Assembly (NCBI RefSeq): GCF_003340495.1
Contig: NZ_QASA01000001.1
Span: 5,704,001 to 5,768,000, forward strand
Reading direction: 5' to 3'
From: Adhaeribacter pallidiroseus
GTDB taxonomy: Bacteria > Bacteroidota > Bacteroidia > Cytophagales > Hymenobacteraceae
DNA: 64,000 bases
The first letter of the stretch is position 1, and each line of letters opens with the position of its first letter. Positions 8,943 to 17,678 of the stretch are shown here, in pieces. A program made the position numbers and the translations under genes. A model generated the notes under the pieces. The model had not been told where the DNA came from, ran no database searches, and worked only from the letters and a program-made list of their open reading frames with translations.

Positions 8943-11900
8943 ATGAAGATACTGGGTGTCCGTTTCCTGAACTTAAACTCCCTGAAAGGTTTACACGAAA
9001 TCCGTTTTGATCAGAGCCCTTTGGTAGATGCCGGCTTATTCGCGATAACTGGTCCTACGGGAGCCGGTAAAACTACTTTACTCGATGCCATTACCGTAGG
9101 GTTGTTTGGCCGGGTACATCGGCACGACCGTGATGCGTACGAGATCATGACCCGGCACACCGGCGAGTCTTTTTCGGAAGTAGATTTTGAAGTAAAAGAA
9201 AAGCAATACCGCGCTAAATGGTCGTTGTACCGGAGCCGGAAAAGGCCCGACGGTAAAATACAGCCTACCCACATGGAGTTACTGGCGCTGCCAGATCAAA
9301 ACCCCCTGGATTTAAAACCCAGCGAAGTACCCACCAAAGTAACCGAAATCAGCGGATTAGATTACAGCCAGTTCTTGCGATCGGTTATTTTGTCGCAAGG
9401 CGATTTTACCCGGTTTTTAAAAGCCAGCGAAAGCGAACGCAGCGAATTACTCGAAAAAATTACCGATACCGGCATTTATTCCCGCATTTCGGTAAGCGCT
9501 TACCGGCAAGCCGATAAGGAAAGAAAAGCGCTGGAGCAATTACGCGCCAAGTTAAACAACACCGAGTTACTAACCGAAGAACAGGTAGCCAATTTTCAAC
9601 AGCAAGTTAGTCAACTGCAAAACCAGATTCAGGAGCAGCAAAAGGCAAAAAACACCCGGGAGCAAGAGTTAAATTGGCTTAATCGGCTGGAGCAATTACA
9701 ACAGAAAAAAACCGGGTTAGCAGCCGAACTTCAAGTTTTAGAAGCCAGCTTTGAAGCGCAGCAAATTGAATTTAAAAAATTACAGCAGCATCAACGTGCT
9801 TTACAATTTAAACCAGCCTTAATCGAAATAAAAACGTCGCAAAACCAGGCCGCGCAATTGGGGCAAGACCTAACCGATATTAGTTTGTTATTACCCGATT
9901 TTCAAAAACAAACCCGAGAAGCAGAGCAGGAGTTAGCTTTAGCCCAACAACAAGTACAACAAGCGCAGCAGGAACTCGATCAGGCCGAACCCGTTTTTCA
10001 CGAAGTTACTCGTCAGGATTCCGTTATAGCGAGTAGCCGCGCCTATTTCCGGAACAACCAGGAAAGCTGTCTGCGAGCCGATGAGGAATTAAAAAATTTA
10101 AAAAAAGTGCAGGCTACTAAGCTACAAGCCTTGCAGCAAATTCAAACAACTATTAGCCAGGCGCAAAACTGGTTAAAACAAAACCTATCGTCCCAACACC
10201 TGGACCGGGAAATTATAACCTACCAGCAAGGTGTTAAAGATTTACACGATATTAATCGTCGGTTACAGGAAACGTACCGGGAACAAACGCTGCATCAAAC
10301 TACTCAGCTAACAGCCAACCAGTTTATACTGGAGCAAACCCTGCAAATAGAACAGGATCGGCAAACGCAGGCGGCCCTCTTCCAGCAAATACTGCGGTAC
10401 CAGGAAAATTTTAAAAATTTACTCAACGGCCAATCCGCTAATGACCTGGAAAACGCTTGCAACGCTTTGCCCACGCAGCTTAACTTGCTGCAGCAACAAT
10501 ATTTAAAAGCCGATCAATTCGGTCAACTCAAGGAAAAGGCCAACCTATTACGCGAAAGCCTGATTCAGAATCAGGCGGCCTTAACCCAAACTAGCCATTC
10601 AGTTAATGAGCTAAGCGCCAAACTGCAACAAGCGCACGAAACCTTAACGCATCTGCAGCAAATTGTAGACTTGCAACGCCAAATTCAAAAGTACGAAGCC
10701 GACCGCGAGCTATTACAACCGCAGCAACCTTGCCCGCTGTGTGGCTCCGAGCATCATCCGTTTGTAGAAAATAAATACCATAGCAACGTAACCGAAGCCG
10801 AACAAAAACGCGGGCAACAACAGCAAGTAGTAACAGAATTAACCACGCAACAAACAACATTGGCTTCGCGCCTGAGCTCGCTGCAAGCAGTGCAGACCAA
10901 CGAACAAAAGCAACTCATGCAACTGCGCACCGAAGGTGGGCAACTCAAAAATCAATTTGATGCCGTACAGCAAAATGTGCCGGAAAACTGCCGCATCGAA
11001 GATAAAGCCGCTATTCAGGAGTTATTGCAAACTTACCAGCAACGCTACCAGCAGCAGCGGCAATTATTAACGAACCTCCGGCGCAACGAAGAAGAAAGCC
11101 GGGGTTTAGAGCGCAAGCTGCAAGAGCAAAAAGAACTGATTATCCGCAGGGAACACGAAATTACCCGTACCCAGGAACGGGCCGAACAAGCCACAGGTCA
11201 GTTACAGCGCCTCCACGCCGATGTAACCGATTTACTGGAACAGCAAAAGGCTGTAACGGGGCAAGTACAATCTTTTTTACTCCGGTTTAAGATTACTTTT
11301 GAGTTAGATAAAAGTAAGGCCATTGAGGAAGATCTGCACCAGCGGGCGGCGGCATTTGCTGCTCAAACCGAGCAATTGCAGGAAGCTTACCTGGCTTTAA
11401 AGCAAGCGGAAACCGAACAAAATAATCTGCAGGAAACCATTAGTCAAAAAGAACAACTGCTTAACCAACAACTAGCGTTACTCCAGCAAGAAGAAGTAAA
11501 CGTAGCAACATTAATCGCGGCCCGGCAAAAATTATTCGCCGATAAAAATCCGCAGGATGAGCGGGAGCGTTTAAAATTAAATATAACGCGGCACCAGCAG
11601 CTACTGGAAAATCTACGGACGGCTTTCCTGCAGAAACAAGAGCAAATGCGCTTAGCCCAAAGCCGGCAGCAACAATGGCAGACCGAGTTAACCCGGGTGC
11701 AGGCCCAGGTTACTACGCTAACAACGCAATTACACCATTCCGTACAGGCCCATAATATAGATTCGGTAGATACCTTGGTGCAACTTTTTTTAAACGACGA
11801 CGAAGCCCACCGCATTGAGTTACTGCAAAAGCAAGCCGAAAGGGCGCTTACCGAAACCCGTAAATTATACTCCGAAACTGAAGCCGACCTACGCCGGGAA

Positions 11901-12611
11901 CAAGAGCTGCAATTAACAGATGTAAACTACGCTGCTTTACAAACCGAGGTAGAACGTTTAAGTAGCAGCATCGCCCAGCTCCATCAACAAATTGGGTCGT
12001 GGCAGCTACAGCTAAAACAAGACGCCGATCTAAAAATAAAGTACCAGGAGACAGCCGCGCAGGTAGAAATACAACAAAAAGAATTTTTGCGCTGGGATAA
12101 AATGGCTGCCCTCATTGGTTCGGCCGATGGTAAAAAATTCAGCAAGTTTGCCCAAGGACTTACCCTGGCGCGCTTAACCGAATTAGCGAACCGGCATTTG
12201 TTAAAGTTAAATCCCCGGTACCGCATTTTAAAAAGTCCTACCCAGGATTTGGAACTCCAGATCGTGGATACTTACCAGGCCGATGCGGTACGGTCCATGA
12301 ATACCTTATCCGGAGGCGAAAGTTTTCTGGTAAGTTTAGCCTTGGCTTTAGGTTTATCCGATCTGGCGGGCCGCAAAGCCCAGATTAATTCTTTATTCAT
12401 CGACGAAGGTTTTGGTACCCTGGATAACGATACGCTGGATATAGCCATTAGCGCGCTCGAAAATTTACAGGCGGGCGGTAAATCCATTGGTATTATTTCG
12501 CACGTAGAAGCTTTAAAAGAGCGCATCAACACGCAAATACAGGTAAGTAAGCAAGTAGGCGGGCAGAGTACTTTAAAAATATCGGGTTATAACCTGGAGG
12601 CGTATGCCTAA
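8943..12611 (+). CDS. sbcC: Exonuclease SbcCD subunit C (Rad50-like SMC ATPase)
   Basis: SbcC is the Rad50/SMC-type ATPase that grips DNA and drives SbcD nuclease activity. The 1222-residue protein has Walker A GPTGAGKTT at about residue 37 and two long Gln/Glu/Leu-rich coiled coils. A zinc hook CPLC (first Cys about residue 597) sits at the apex, the ABC signature LSGGES near residue 1120, and Walker B LFIDEGFGTLD near residue 1150. All expected parts are intact. The coiled coil is rich in glutamine. It is downstream of sbcD but separated from it by a repeat element, so it may depend on its own promoter. Confidence 0.94.
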   Translation: MKILGVRFLNLNSLKGLHEIRFDQSPLVDAGLFAITGPTGAGKTTLLDAITVGLFGRVHRHDRDAYEIMTRHTGESFSEVDFEVKEKQYRAKWSLYRSRKRPDGKIQPTHMELLALPDQNPLDLKPSEVPTKVTEISGLDYSQFLRSVILSQGDFTRFLKASESERSELLEKITDTGIYSRISVSAYRQADKERKALEQLRAKLNNTELLTEEQVANFQQQVSQLQNQIQEQQKAKNTREQELNWLNRLEQLQQKKTGLAAELQVLEASFEAQQIEFKKLQQHQRALQFKPALIEIKTSQNQAAQLGQDLTDISLLLPDFQKQTREAEQELALAQQQVQQAQQELDQAEPVFHEVTRQDSVIASSRAYFRNNQESCLRADEELKNLKKVQATKLQALQQIQTTISQAQNWLKQNLSSQHLDREIITYQQGVKDLHDINRRLQETYREQTLHQTTQLTANQFILEQTLQIEQDRQTQAALFQQILRYQENFKNLLNGQSANDLENACNALPTQLNLLQQQYLKADQFGQLKEKANLLRESLIQNQAALTQTSHSVNELSAKLQQAHETLTHLQQIVDLQRQIQKYEADRELLQPQQPCPLCGSEHHPFVENKYHSNVTEAEQKRGQQQQVVTELTTQQTTLASRLSSLQAVQTNEQKQLMQLRTEGGQLKNQFDAVQQNVPENCRIEDKAAIQELLQTYQQRYQQQRQLLTNLRRNEEESRGLERKLQEQKELIIRREHEITRTQERAEQATGQLQRLHADVTDLLEQQKAVTGQVQSFLLRFKITFELDKSKAIEEDLHQRAAAFAAQTEQLQEAYLALKQAETEQNNLQETISQKEQLLNQQLALLQQEEVNVATLIAARQKLFADKNPQDERERLKLNITRHQQLLENLRTAFLQKQEQMRLAQSRQQQWQTELTRVQAQVTTLTTQLHHSVQAHNIDSVDTLVQLFLNDDEAHRIELLQKQAERALTETRKLYSETEADLRREQELQLTDVNYAALQTEVERLSSSIAQLHQQIGSWQLQLKQDADLKIKYQETAAQVEIQQKEFLRWDKMAALIGSADGKKFSKFAQGLTLARLTELANRHLLKLNPRYRILKSPTQDLELQIVDTYQADAVRSMNTLSGGESFLVSLALALGLSDLAGRKAQINSLFIDEGFGTLDNDTLDIAISALENLQAGGKSIGIISHVEALKERINTQIQVSKQVGGQSTLKISGYNLEAYA

Positions 12612-12646
12612 GCCAGCTCTTGAGCAAAAATTTAAAAAAATGCCTT

Positions 12647-13396
12647 ATGAACAGAGTTAAGCGCCTGCGTTCGGTTCACCCCACTTATTATTACTTTTTG
12701 TTTTGGTTAGCCATCTGGTCGTGCCGGCAAAAGCAACCCGAAACTTTACTCGCTACCCCCGAAGCTGCTACTACTGGATACAAAGTTATTGCCATTAAAG
12801 ACGGCGATACCATTGAGCTTTTAAAAGACGGCAAGCCTTTGCGGGTGCGATTACTCGGGGTAGATGCGCCCGAAAAAAATCAGGATTACGGTACCGTGGC
12901 CCGGCAGTTTACTTCCGATTTGTGTTTTAATAAAGTAGTTCAATTAATTGTAGATGGTCAGGATCGGTACGGCCGTACGGTAGGTACCATTGTTTTACCC
13001 GACGGGCGAACCTTAAATAATGAACTGGTGCGCAATGGTTATGCCTGGCATTATAAAGCTTACTCCCGCGATCAAACCCTAGCGCAACTAGAAACCGAAG
13101 CCCGGCAAAACCGACGCGGACTCTGGGAAAAATCTCGCCCGGTTGCTCCCTGGGATTTTCGTAAATCGCGCCGGCAAGCCAATAATCCGGCCAGTACCGC
13201 CCAGGCTATTCCCCTGCCTTCCGATGCTTCGCGTCGGGTTTTTATTTGTACCAGTGCCGGAGCCACTACCTACCATCTCCGGAAAACGTGCAGTGTATTA
13301 AAACGCTGTAAAGCCGGCTCCGAAGTTGTTACCCGGGGTACTGCCGTGGTAAATAGGCGGCGTACGGTGTGCAAAGTTTGTGCTAAACCGGTTTAA
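12647..13396 (+). CDS. Thermonuclease-family lipoprotein with C-terminal Cys/His domain
   Basis: The product is a secreted or membrane-anchored nuclease of the staphylococcal nuclease (SNase) fold. The SNase domain (about residues 45-170) shows DGDTIEL, the catalytic RLLGVDAPE, and the second active-site Arg in RYGRTVG. An N-terminal hydrophobic segment ends at WSC, a possible lipobox. The last 50 residues carry a C-H-C-C-CxxC pattern (FICTS, YHLRKTC, RCK, VCKVC) like Ada-type metal-binding domains. I prefer the ATG at 12647 over an upstream TTG at 12620. It follows sbcC by 35 bases, so co-transcription is possible. Confidence 0.8.
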   Translation: MNRVKRLRSVHPTYYYFLFWLAIWSCRQKQPETLLATPEAATTGYKVIAIKDGDTIELLKDGKPLRVRLLGVDAPEKNQDYGTVARQFTSDLCFNKVVQLIVDGQDRYGRTVGTIVLPDGRTLNNELVRNGYAWHYKAYSRDQTLAQLETEARQNRRGLWEKSRPVAPWDFRKSRRQANNPASTAQAIPLPSDASRRVFICTSAGATTYHLRKTCSVLKRCKAGSEVVTRGTAVVNRRRTVCKVCAKPV

Positions 13397-13899
13397 GTAG
13401 TACAACTCCTAATTTTAAAAATTTTAAATTCTGCTGCGGGCAGTAAGTTTAGAACACATCTGTGTGGCGTTCGCAATATTTTTGGCCACCCTGGAATAGG
13501 TACTTGCGTAAAAAAGGCTCTTAAATATTAAAATTTTAATATATCGTTAAATCGTATTCTTGCTTCTTTAATATAACTATACATATCTACTTAAACCTAA
13601 TTTTCCCACCTTCAGGTTTATCTCTGTGGAACCAGCTGTTATTTGCATAATAAATCTGCTTTTCTTTCTTAATGGTTCAAAACCTTTTTTGTAACTTTAT
13701 CGCTACAACAAAGTTAATTCCTAAGTAAGAGTTAACCTTTTACCTATTAATCTAATCCAAAAATACCTCCACTTGCAGGTTTGCGTATAAGTTACGTTTA
13801 AACACGCTTTATTTTATTAAATCCTGTAATTGCCTGTTTACAGGTTGGTGCTTTTATTGTTTTTAATTAGATAAATGCTTTACCTTATTTTCTGTGTGT
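13397..13899. other. Intergenic region upstream of the T9SS repeat protein
   Basis: About 500 AT-rich bases contain no supportable gene. A TAACTTTA box at about 13691-13698 resembles the Bacteroidota -7 element and could serve the large secreted protein. The long spacer suggests a leader of about 200 bases if so. Confidence 0.4.
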
Positions 13900-16800
13900 A
13901 TGAATTTAACTTTTCTACGTTTAAAGTTTTTATATCTTTTAGTAGTATTTGTTATTTTTTCAGGAACTTGCTTCATCTCCGAAACGTGGGCCCAAACCAA
14001 ACAATGGGATAAAACATTCGGCGGCTATAAAAATTATTATGAAGATTACTGGGGCACTTCTTCATTAGAGGCTATGGTTCGTACGCCAGACGGCGGCTAT
14101 TTATTAGCGGGTAACTCCGATTCGGATGTATTTGAAGATAAAACAGCCGAACGCATCGGCGGCAACGATTTTTGGTTAGTCAGGTTAACCGCAAGTGGTA
14201 CTAAAATCTGGGATAAAGCATTTGGTGGTTATAGTTTCGACGGTTTAGAGACCATTGTGGCCGCGCCAGGTGGGGGTTATTTGCTGGGCGGTACTTCTTA
14301 CTCCGATATTGGGGCCGATAAATCGCAGAACAGCAAAGGTGGCGCGGATTATTGGGTAATAAAGATCGATGAAAATGGCCGTAAACTGTGGGATAAAACC
14401 TTTGGCGGTTTAGAGGAAGATGTGCTGCAAGCTATTATTCCTACTACCGATGGCGGTTACCTTTTAGGTGGCTATTCCCGTTCGGGAAAGAGCGGTGATA
14501 AAACCGAAGTAACCCGCGATACTTCCGAAAACTATTACGATACTTCGGATTACTGGCTAATTAAAATTAATGGCAGCGGCAGTAAACTCTGGGATAAAAC
14601 CATTGGGGGCAACGGCCGGGATAATTTAAAATCCCTAACTACTACTACGGATGGGGGATATCTGGTGGGCGGTACTTCTGCTTCGGGTAAAAGTGGTGAA
14701 AAAAGCGAAGCAGCCCGGGGCTCTTTTGCCAGCGATGATTACTGGGTAGTAAAAGTTAGTGATAAAGGTGTCCGAATTTGGGATAAAACAGTTGGGGGCT
14801 TTGCTACCGATGTGCTGCAATCCCTGGTAAACACATCGGATGGGGGGTATTTACTGGCCGGTACTTCTGATTCCGATATAACTGCTGATAAAACAGCGGG
14901 CAACAAAGGGTTAACGGATTACTGGGTAGCCAAGCTAAGTGCAACTGGTACTATTGCCTGGGATAAAACGTACGGTAGCCGTGAAAGCGATAATTTAGCC
15001 ACCATGATTGTGGCTGCTAACGGCTCTTATTTGCTGGGTGGGTCGTCTAACTCCGGCATTGGCTTAGATAAAACCGAGGCGAACCGCAGCGACGATGATT
15101 ACTGGCTGGTGAAAATAGATGAAAGCGGAGGTAAAATCTGGGATAAAACCTTTGGTGGCGTTACCGGCGAAGGAGGCGTTTTTGGTACGAATTATGGCGA
15201 TTTTTTAAGTGCTATTATTCCTACTACCGATGGCGGCTACCTGGTAGGTGGTACTTCCGATTCAAATGCGGGGTCCGATAAAAGCGAAAATAGCAAAGGC
15301 TTTACTGATTTTTGGGTTATCAAGGTAAGAGAAGAAGTGCCCCAGGCTACCCTTAACTGGTCTAACGCTTTTGGCGGTTTAGAAGCCGAAAGTTTTACTT
15401 CTATTATTAATACCGCCGATGGCGGCTACCTGCTGGGGGGGCACTCGCTTTCGCCCAACAGTGGCGACAAAACCCAGGAGGGCCGGGGCAACAACGACTT
15501 CTGGATTGTAAAAACCGATGCTAGTGGCCGCAAACTATGGGATAAACGTTTTGGCGGCACAAACCACGATTATCTCAACCAAGTTATCGCTACCCAGGAC
15601 GGGGGTTATTTACTGGCTGGTTCTTCTTTATCGAACACCGGCGGTGATAAAAGCCAAAGTAGCCGGGGTGGCCAAGACTACTGGGTAGTAAAAATAAATA
15701 GTACCGGCACCAAACAGTGGGACCGGCGCTTTGGCGGCAGCGGCCTAGAAGATTTGCGCAGAGTAATGCAATTAGCCAACGGCGAGTATATTTTAGCCGG
15801 ATTCAGCGATTCGCCGGTAGGCGGCGATAAAAGCCAGGCTAGCCGGGGCGGGCGTGACTTCTGGATTTTAAAAATAAACACCAGTGGCACTAAAATTTGG
15901 GACTGGCGATTTGGGGGTAATTTAAACGATAACCTGGAAGATTTTTCTTTAACTTCCGACGGCGGCTTTTTGCTCGCAGGCACATCCCTGTCCGGTATTA
16001 ATGGTGATAAAACCCAGGCCAGCCGGGGCAGTTCGGATTACTGGGTAGTAAAAGTAAACAGTAGCGGTACTAAACAATGGGATCGTCGGTTTGGCGGCAG
16101 CGGCGAAGAGCAGTTCTTTTCCATGAGTCGGACAGCGGCGGGTGATTTTTGCTTAGCTGGATTTAGCACTTCTGGTGTAAGCGGCGACAAAAGTGAAAGC
16201 AGCCGTGGCGCTAAAGACTATTGGATCCTAAAAATTTCCGGTACCGGATCAAAAATATGGGATCACCGGTTTGGCGGAAGCAGCGACGATGAGCTGCGTT
16301 CCATTATTAATACGGCTGATGGTGGTTTTTTACTCGGAGGCAGATCTTTATCGGCTAACAACGGGGATAAAAGTCAAACCAGTCAGGGCAGCAGCGATTA
16401 TTGGGTGGTAAAAACTACGTCTACTGGTAATAAGCTATGGGACAAACGCTACGGAGGCAGTGCCGCGGAAGATTTGCGCGCTATCGTAACTACAACTGAA
16501 GGAGGATATTTATTAGCCGGACGCTCTAATTCTGGCATTAGCGGCGATAAGATCCAGCCAAGTCAAGGCAGCACCGACTTTTGGTTAGTAAATCTAACTT
16601 ATGTTGGCGAGCCGGCCCGGAGGCGAAGCTTGGAAGCAGAACGACTTGCCTCTGGCTCGGCCATTAACTCCGATATGCAACCAGCTTTAGAACAAATAGC
16701 GCTACTTACTTCTCCTAATCCGTTTACGGAGCGGGTAGTAATTACCTTTGCTGTACCAGAAACGCAATTCGTAAATTTAAAAATATACGATAATCAAGGT

Positions 16801-16959
16801 CGGGAAATAAGCAGTTTATACCAGGGGCAAGCCAAAGGTAATAAACAGTATGTATATACGTGGGCGCCTCAAACACAAGTAGCAGCAGGTATTTACTTTG
16901 TCCGGTTAATTGGAACGACCTGTACGCAGCACCAGCGAATAATTTTATCGCGCCACTAG
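13900..16959 (+). CDS. T9SS-sorted secreted protein with 14 propeller-like repeats
   Basis: This large protein (about 1019 aa) has a signal peptide (residues 1-32, ending near TWAQ). Fourteen repeats of about 60 residues follow. Each reads roughly GGYLLAGxSxS, then GDK(T/S), then DYWVVKI, then G(T/S)KxWDxxFGG. The last 85 residues are a type IX secretion C-terminal sorting domain (SPNPF, VNLKIYDNQGREI, GIYFVRL). It should cross the outer membrane by T9SS and stay on the surface or be released. The repeat pattern suggests beta-propeller blades. A looser repeat 7 and a linker (REEVPQATLNW) divide the set into two groups of seven. The ligand is unknown. ATG 13900 is chosen over GTG 13894. Confidence 0.83.
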   Translation: MNLTFLRLKFLYLLVVFVIFSGTCFISETWAQTKQWDKTFGGYKNYYEDYWGTSSLEAMVRTPDGGYLLAGNSDSDVFEDKTAERIGGNDFWLVRLTASGTKIWDKAFGGYSFDGLETIVAAPGGGYLLGGTSYSDIGADKSQNSKGGADYWVIKIDENGRKLWDKTFGGLEEDVLQAIIPTTDGGYLLGGYSRSGKSGDKTEVTRDTSENYYDTSDYWLIKINGSGSKLWDKTIGGNGRDNLKSLTTTTDGGYLVGGTSASGKSGEKSEAARGSFASDDYWVVKVSDKGVRIWDKTVGGFATDVLQSLVNTSDGGYLLAGTSDSDITADKTAGNKGLTDYWVAKLSATGTIAWDKTYGSRESDNLATMIVAANGSYLLGGSSNSGIGLDKTEANRSDDDYWLVKIDESGGKIWDKTFGGVTGEGGVFGTNYGDFLSAIIPTTDGGYLVGGTSDSNAGSDKSENSKGFTDFWVIKVREEVPQATLNWSNAFGGLEAESFTSIINTADGGYLLGGHSLSPNSGDKTQEGRGNNDFWIVKTDASGRKLWDKRFGGTNHDYLNQVIATQDGGYLLAGSSLSNTGGDKSQSSRGGQDYWVVKINSTGTKQWDRRFGGSGLEDLRRVMQLANGEYILAGFSDSPVGGDKSQASRGGRDFWILKINTSGTKIWDWRFGGNLNDNLEDFSLTSDGGFLLAGTSLSGINGDKTQASRGSSDYWVVKVNSSGTKQWDRRFGGSGEEQFFSMSRTAAGDFCLAGFSTSGVSGDKSESSRGAKDYWILKISGTGSKIWDHRFGGSSDDELRSIINTADGGFLLGGRSLSANNGDKSQTSQGSSDYWVVKTTSTGNKLWDKRYGGSAAEDLRAIVTTTEGGYLLAGRSNSGISGDKIQPSQGSTDFWLVNLTYVGEPARRRSLEAERLASGSAINSDMQPALEQIALLTSPNPFTERVVITFAVPETQFVNLKIYDNQGREISSLYQGQAKGNKQYVYTWAPQTQVAAGIYFVRLIGTTCTQHQRIILSRH

Positions 16960-17141
16960 ATAAGCCAAATTAGTTGATTACTAAACAAAGAAACTTTTCG
17001 TTTGTATATTCTTATAAAGCATTAGGATTTAGTGGAACAACTTTAGTCAAAAGATTTAAGAAACCAGCTAAAATGCAGAAAGGTTAACTTGTAACTTAAC
17101 AGTAAAACTCGCCTGGGCAATTAATTTAAATTTGAAAGAAC

Positions 17142-17420
17142 ATGAAAGCTATTTGGAATAACGAAGTAATTGCGGAAAGTGATGATACTATAATAGTTGA
17201 AAATAATCATTATTTTCCGGTGGATTCTGTAACAGAAAAGTTTTTAATATCTTCGGATACGCATACAACCTGTGCGTGGAAAGGACAAGCTTCGTATTAC
17301 ACCTTAGAAGTAAATGGACAGCAAAATAAAGATGCAGCCTGGTATTACGCCGATCCAAAGCCGGCAGCAGATAAAATCAAGAATAGAATAGCTTTTTGGA
17401 AAGGGGTGCAGGTAACCTGA
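17142..17420 (+). CDS. DUF427 domain-containing protein
   Basis: This 92-residue protein is a compact, single DUF427 domain. Typical features are the start MKAIWNNEVIAESDDT, the HYFP segment, TTCAWKGQASYY and the DPKPAADKIKNRIAFW end. The family's biochemical role is not established. It lies alone between the T9SS protein and OmpA and is followed by a terminator. No signal peptide is seen, so it should be cytoplasmic. Confidence 0.85.
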   Translation: MKAIWNNEVIAESDDTIIVENNHYFPVDSVTEKFLISSDTHTTCAWKGQASYYTLEVNGQQNKDAAWYYADPKPAADKIKNRIAFWKGVQVT

Positions 17421-17455
17421 AATTAAAAAAAAAATACCTTTTACTTTCAAAGTTT

Positions 17456-17488
17456 AAATCCTGTCTTCTTTAATTAAAGGCAGGATTT
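17456..17488 (+). terminator. Rho-independent terminator after the DUF427 gene
   Basis: An inverted repeat of 12 bp with one mismatch (AAATCCTGTCTT, 9-base loop, AAGGCAGGATTT) is followed by a T run. It lies 36 bases after the stop codon. Confidence 0.75.
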
Positions 17489-17603
17489 TTTATTTAAAAT
17501 TTTGGTACCGACTGAGCAACTATCTTATCAATATCTGTCCTTGCATTATACTTGCGTAAATTAGTAGTTCAGTATTTCTAAGAATTACAGCGATTTGGAA
17601 CAT

Positions 17604-17636
17604 AAAAAAAGGCTGAACATCTGTTCAGCCTTTTTT
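17604..17636 (-). terminator. Terminator downstream of ompA, potentially bidirectional
   Basis: Hairpin GGCTGAAC-ATCT-GTTCAGCC is flanked by A7 on the left and T6 on the right. It lies 43 bases past the OmpA stop codon on the minus strand and should end that transcript. Confidence 0.8.
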
Positions 17637-17678
17637 AAATTTAAAAAATATTATAAAAAATCTATTTGCAATGGGTTA

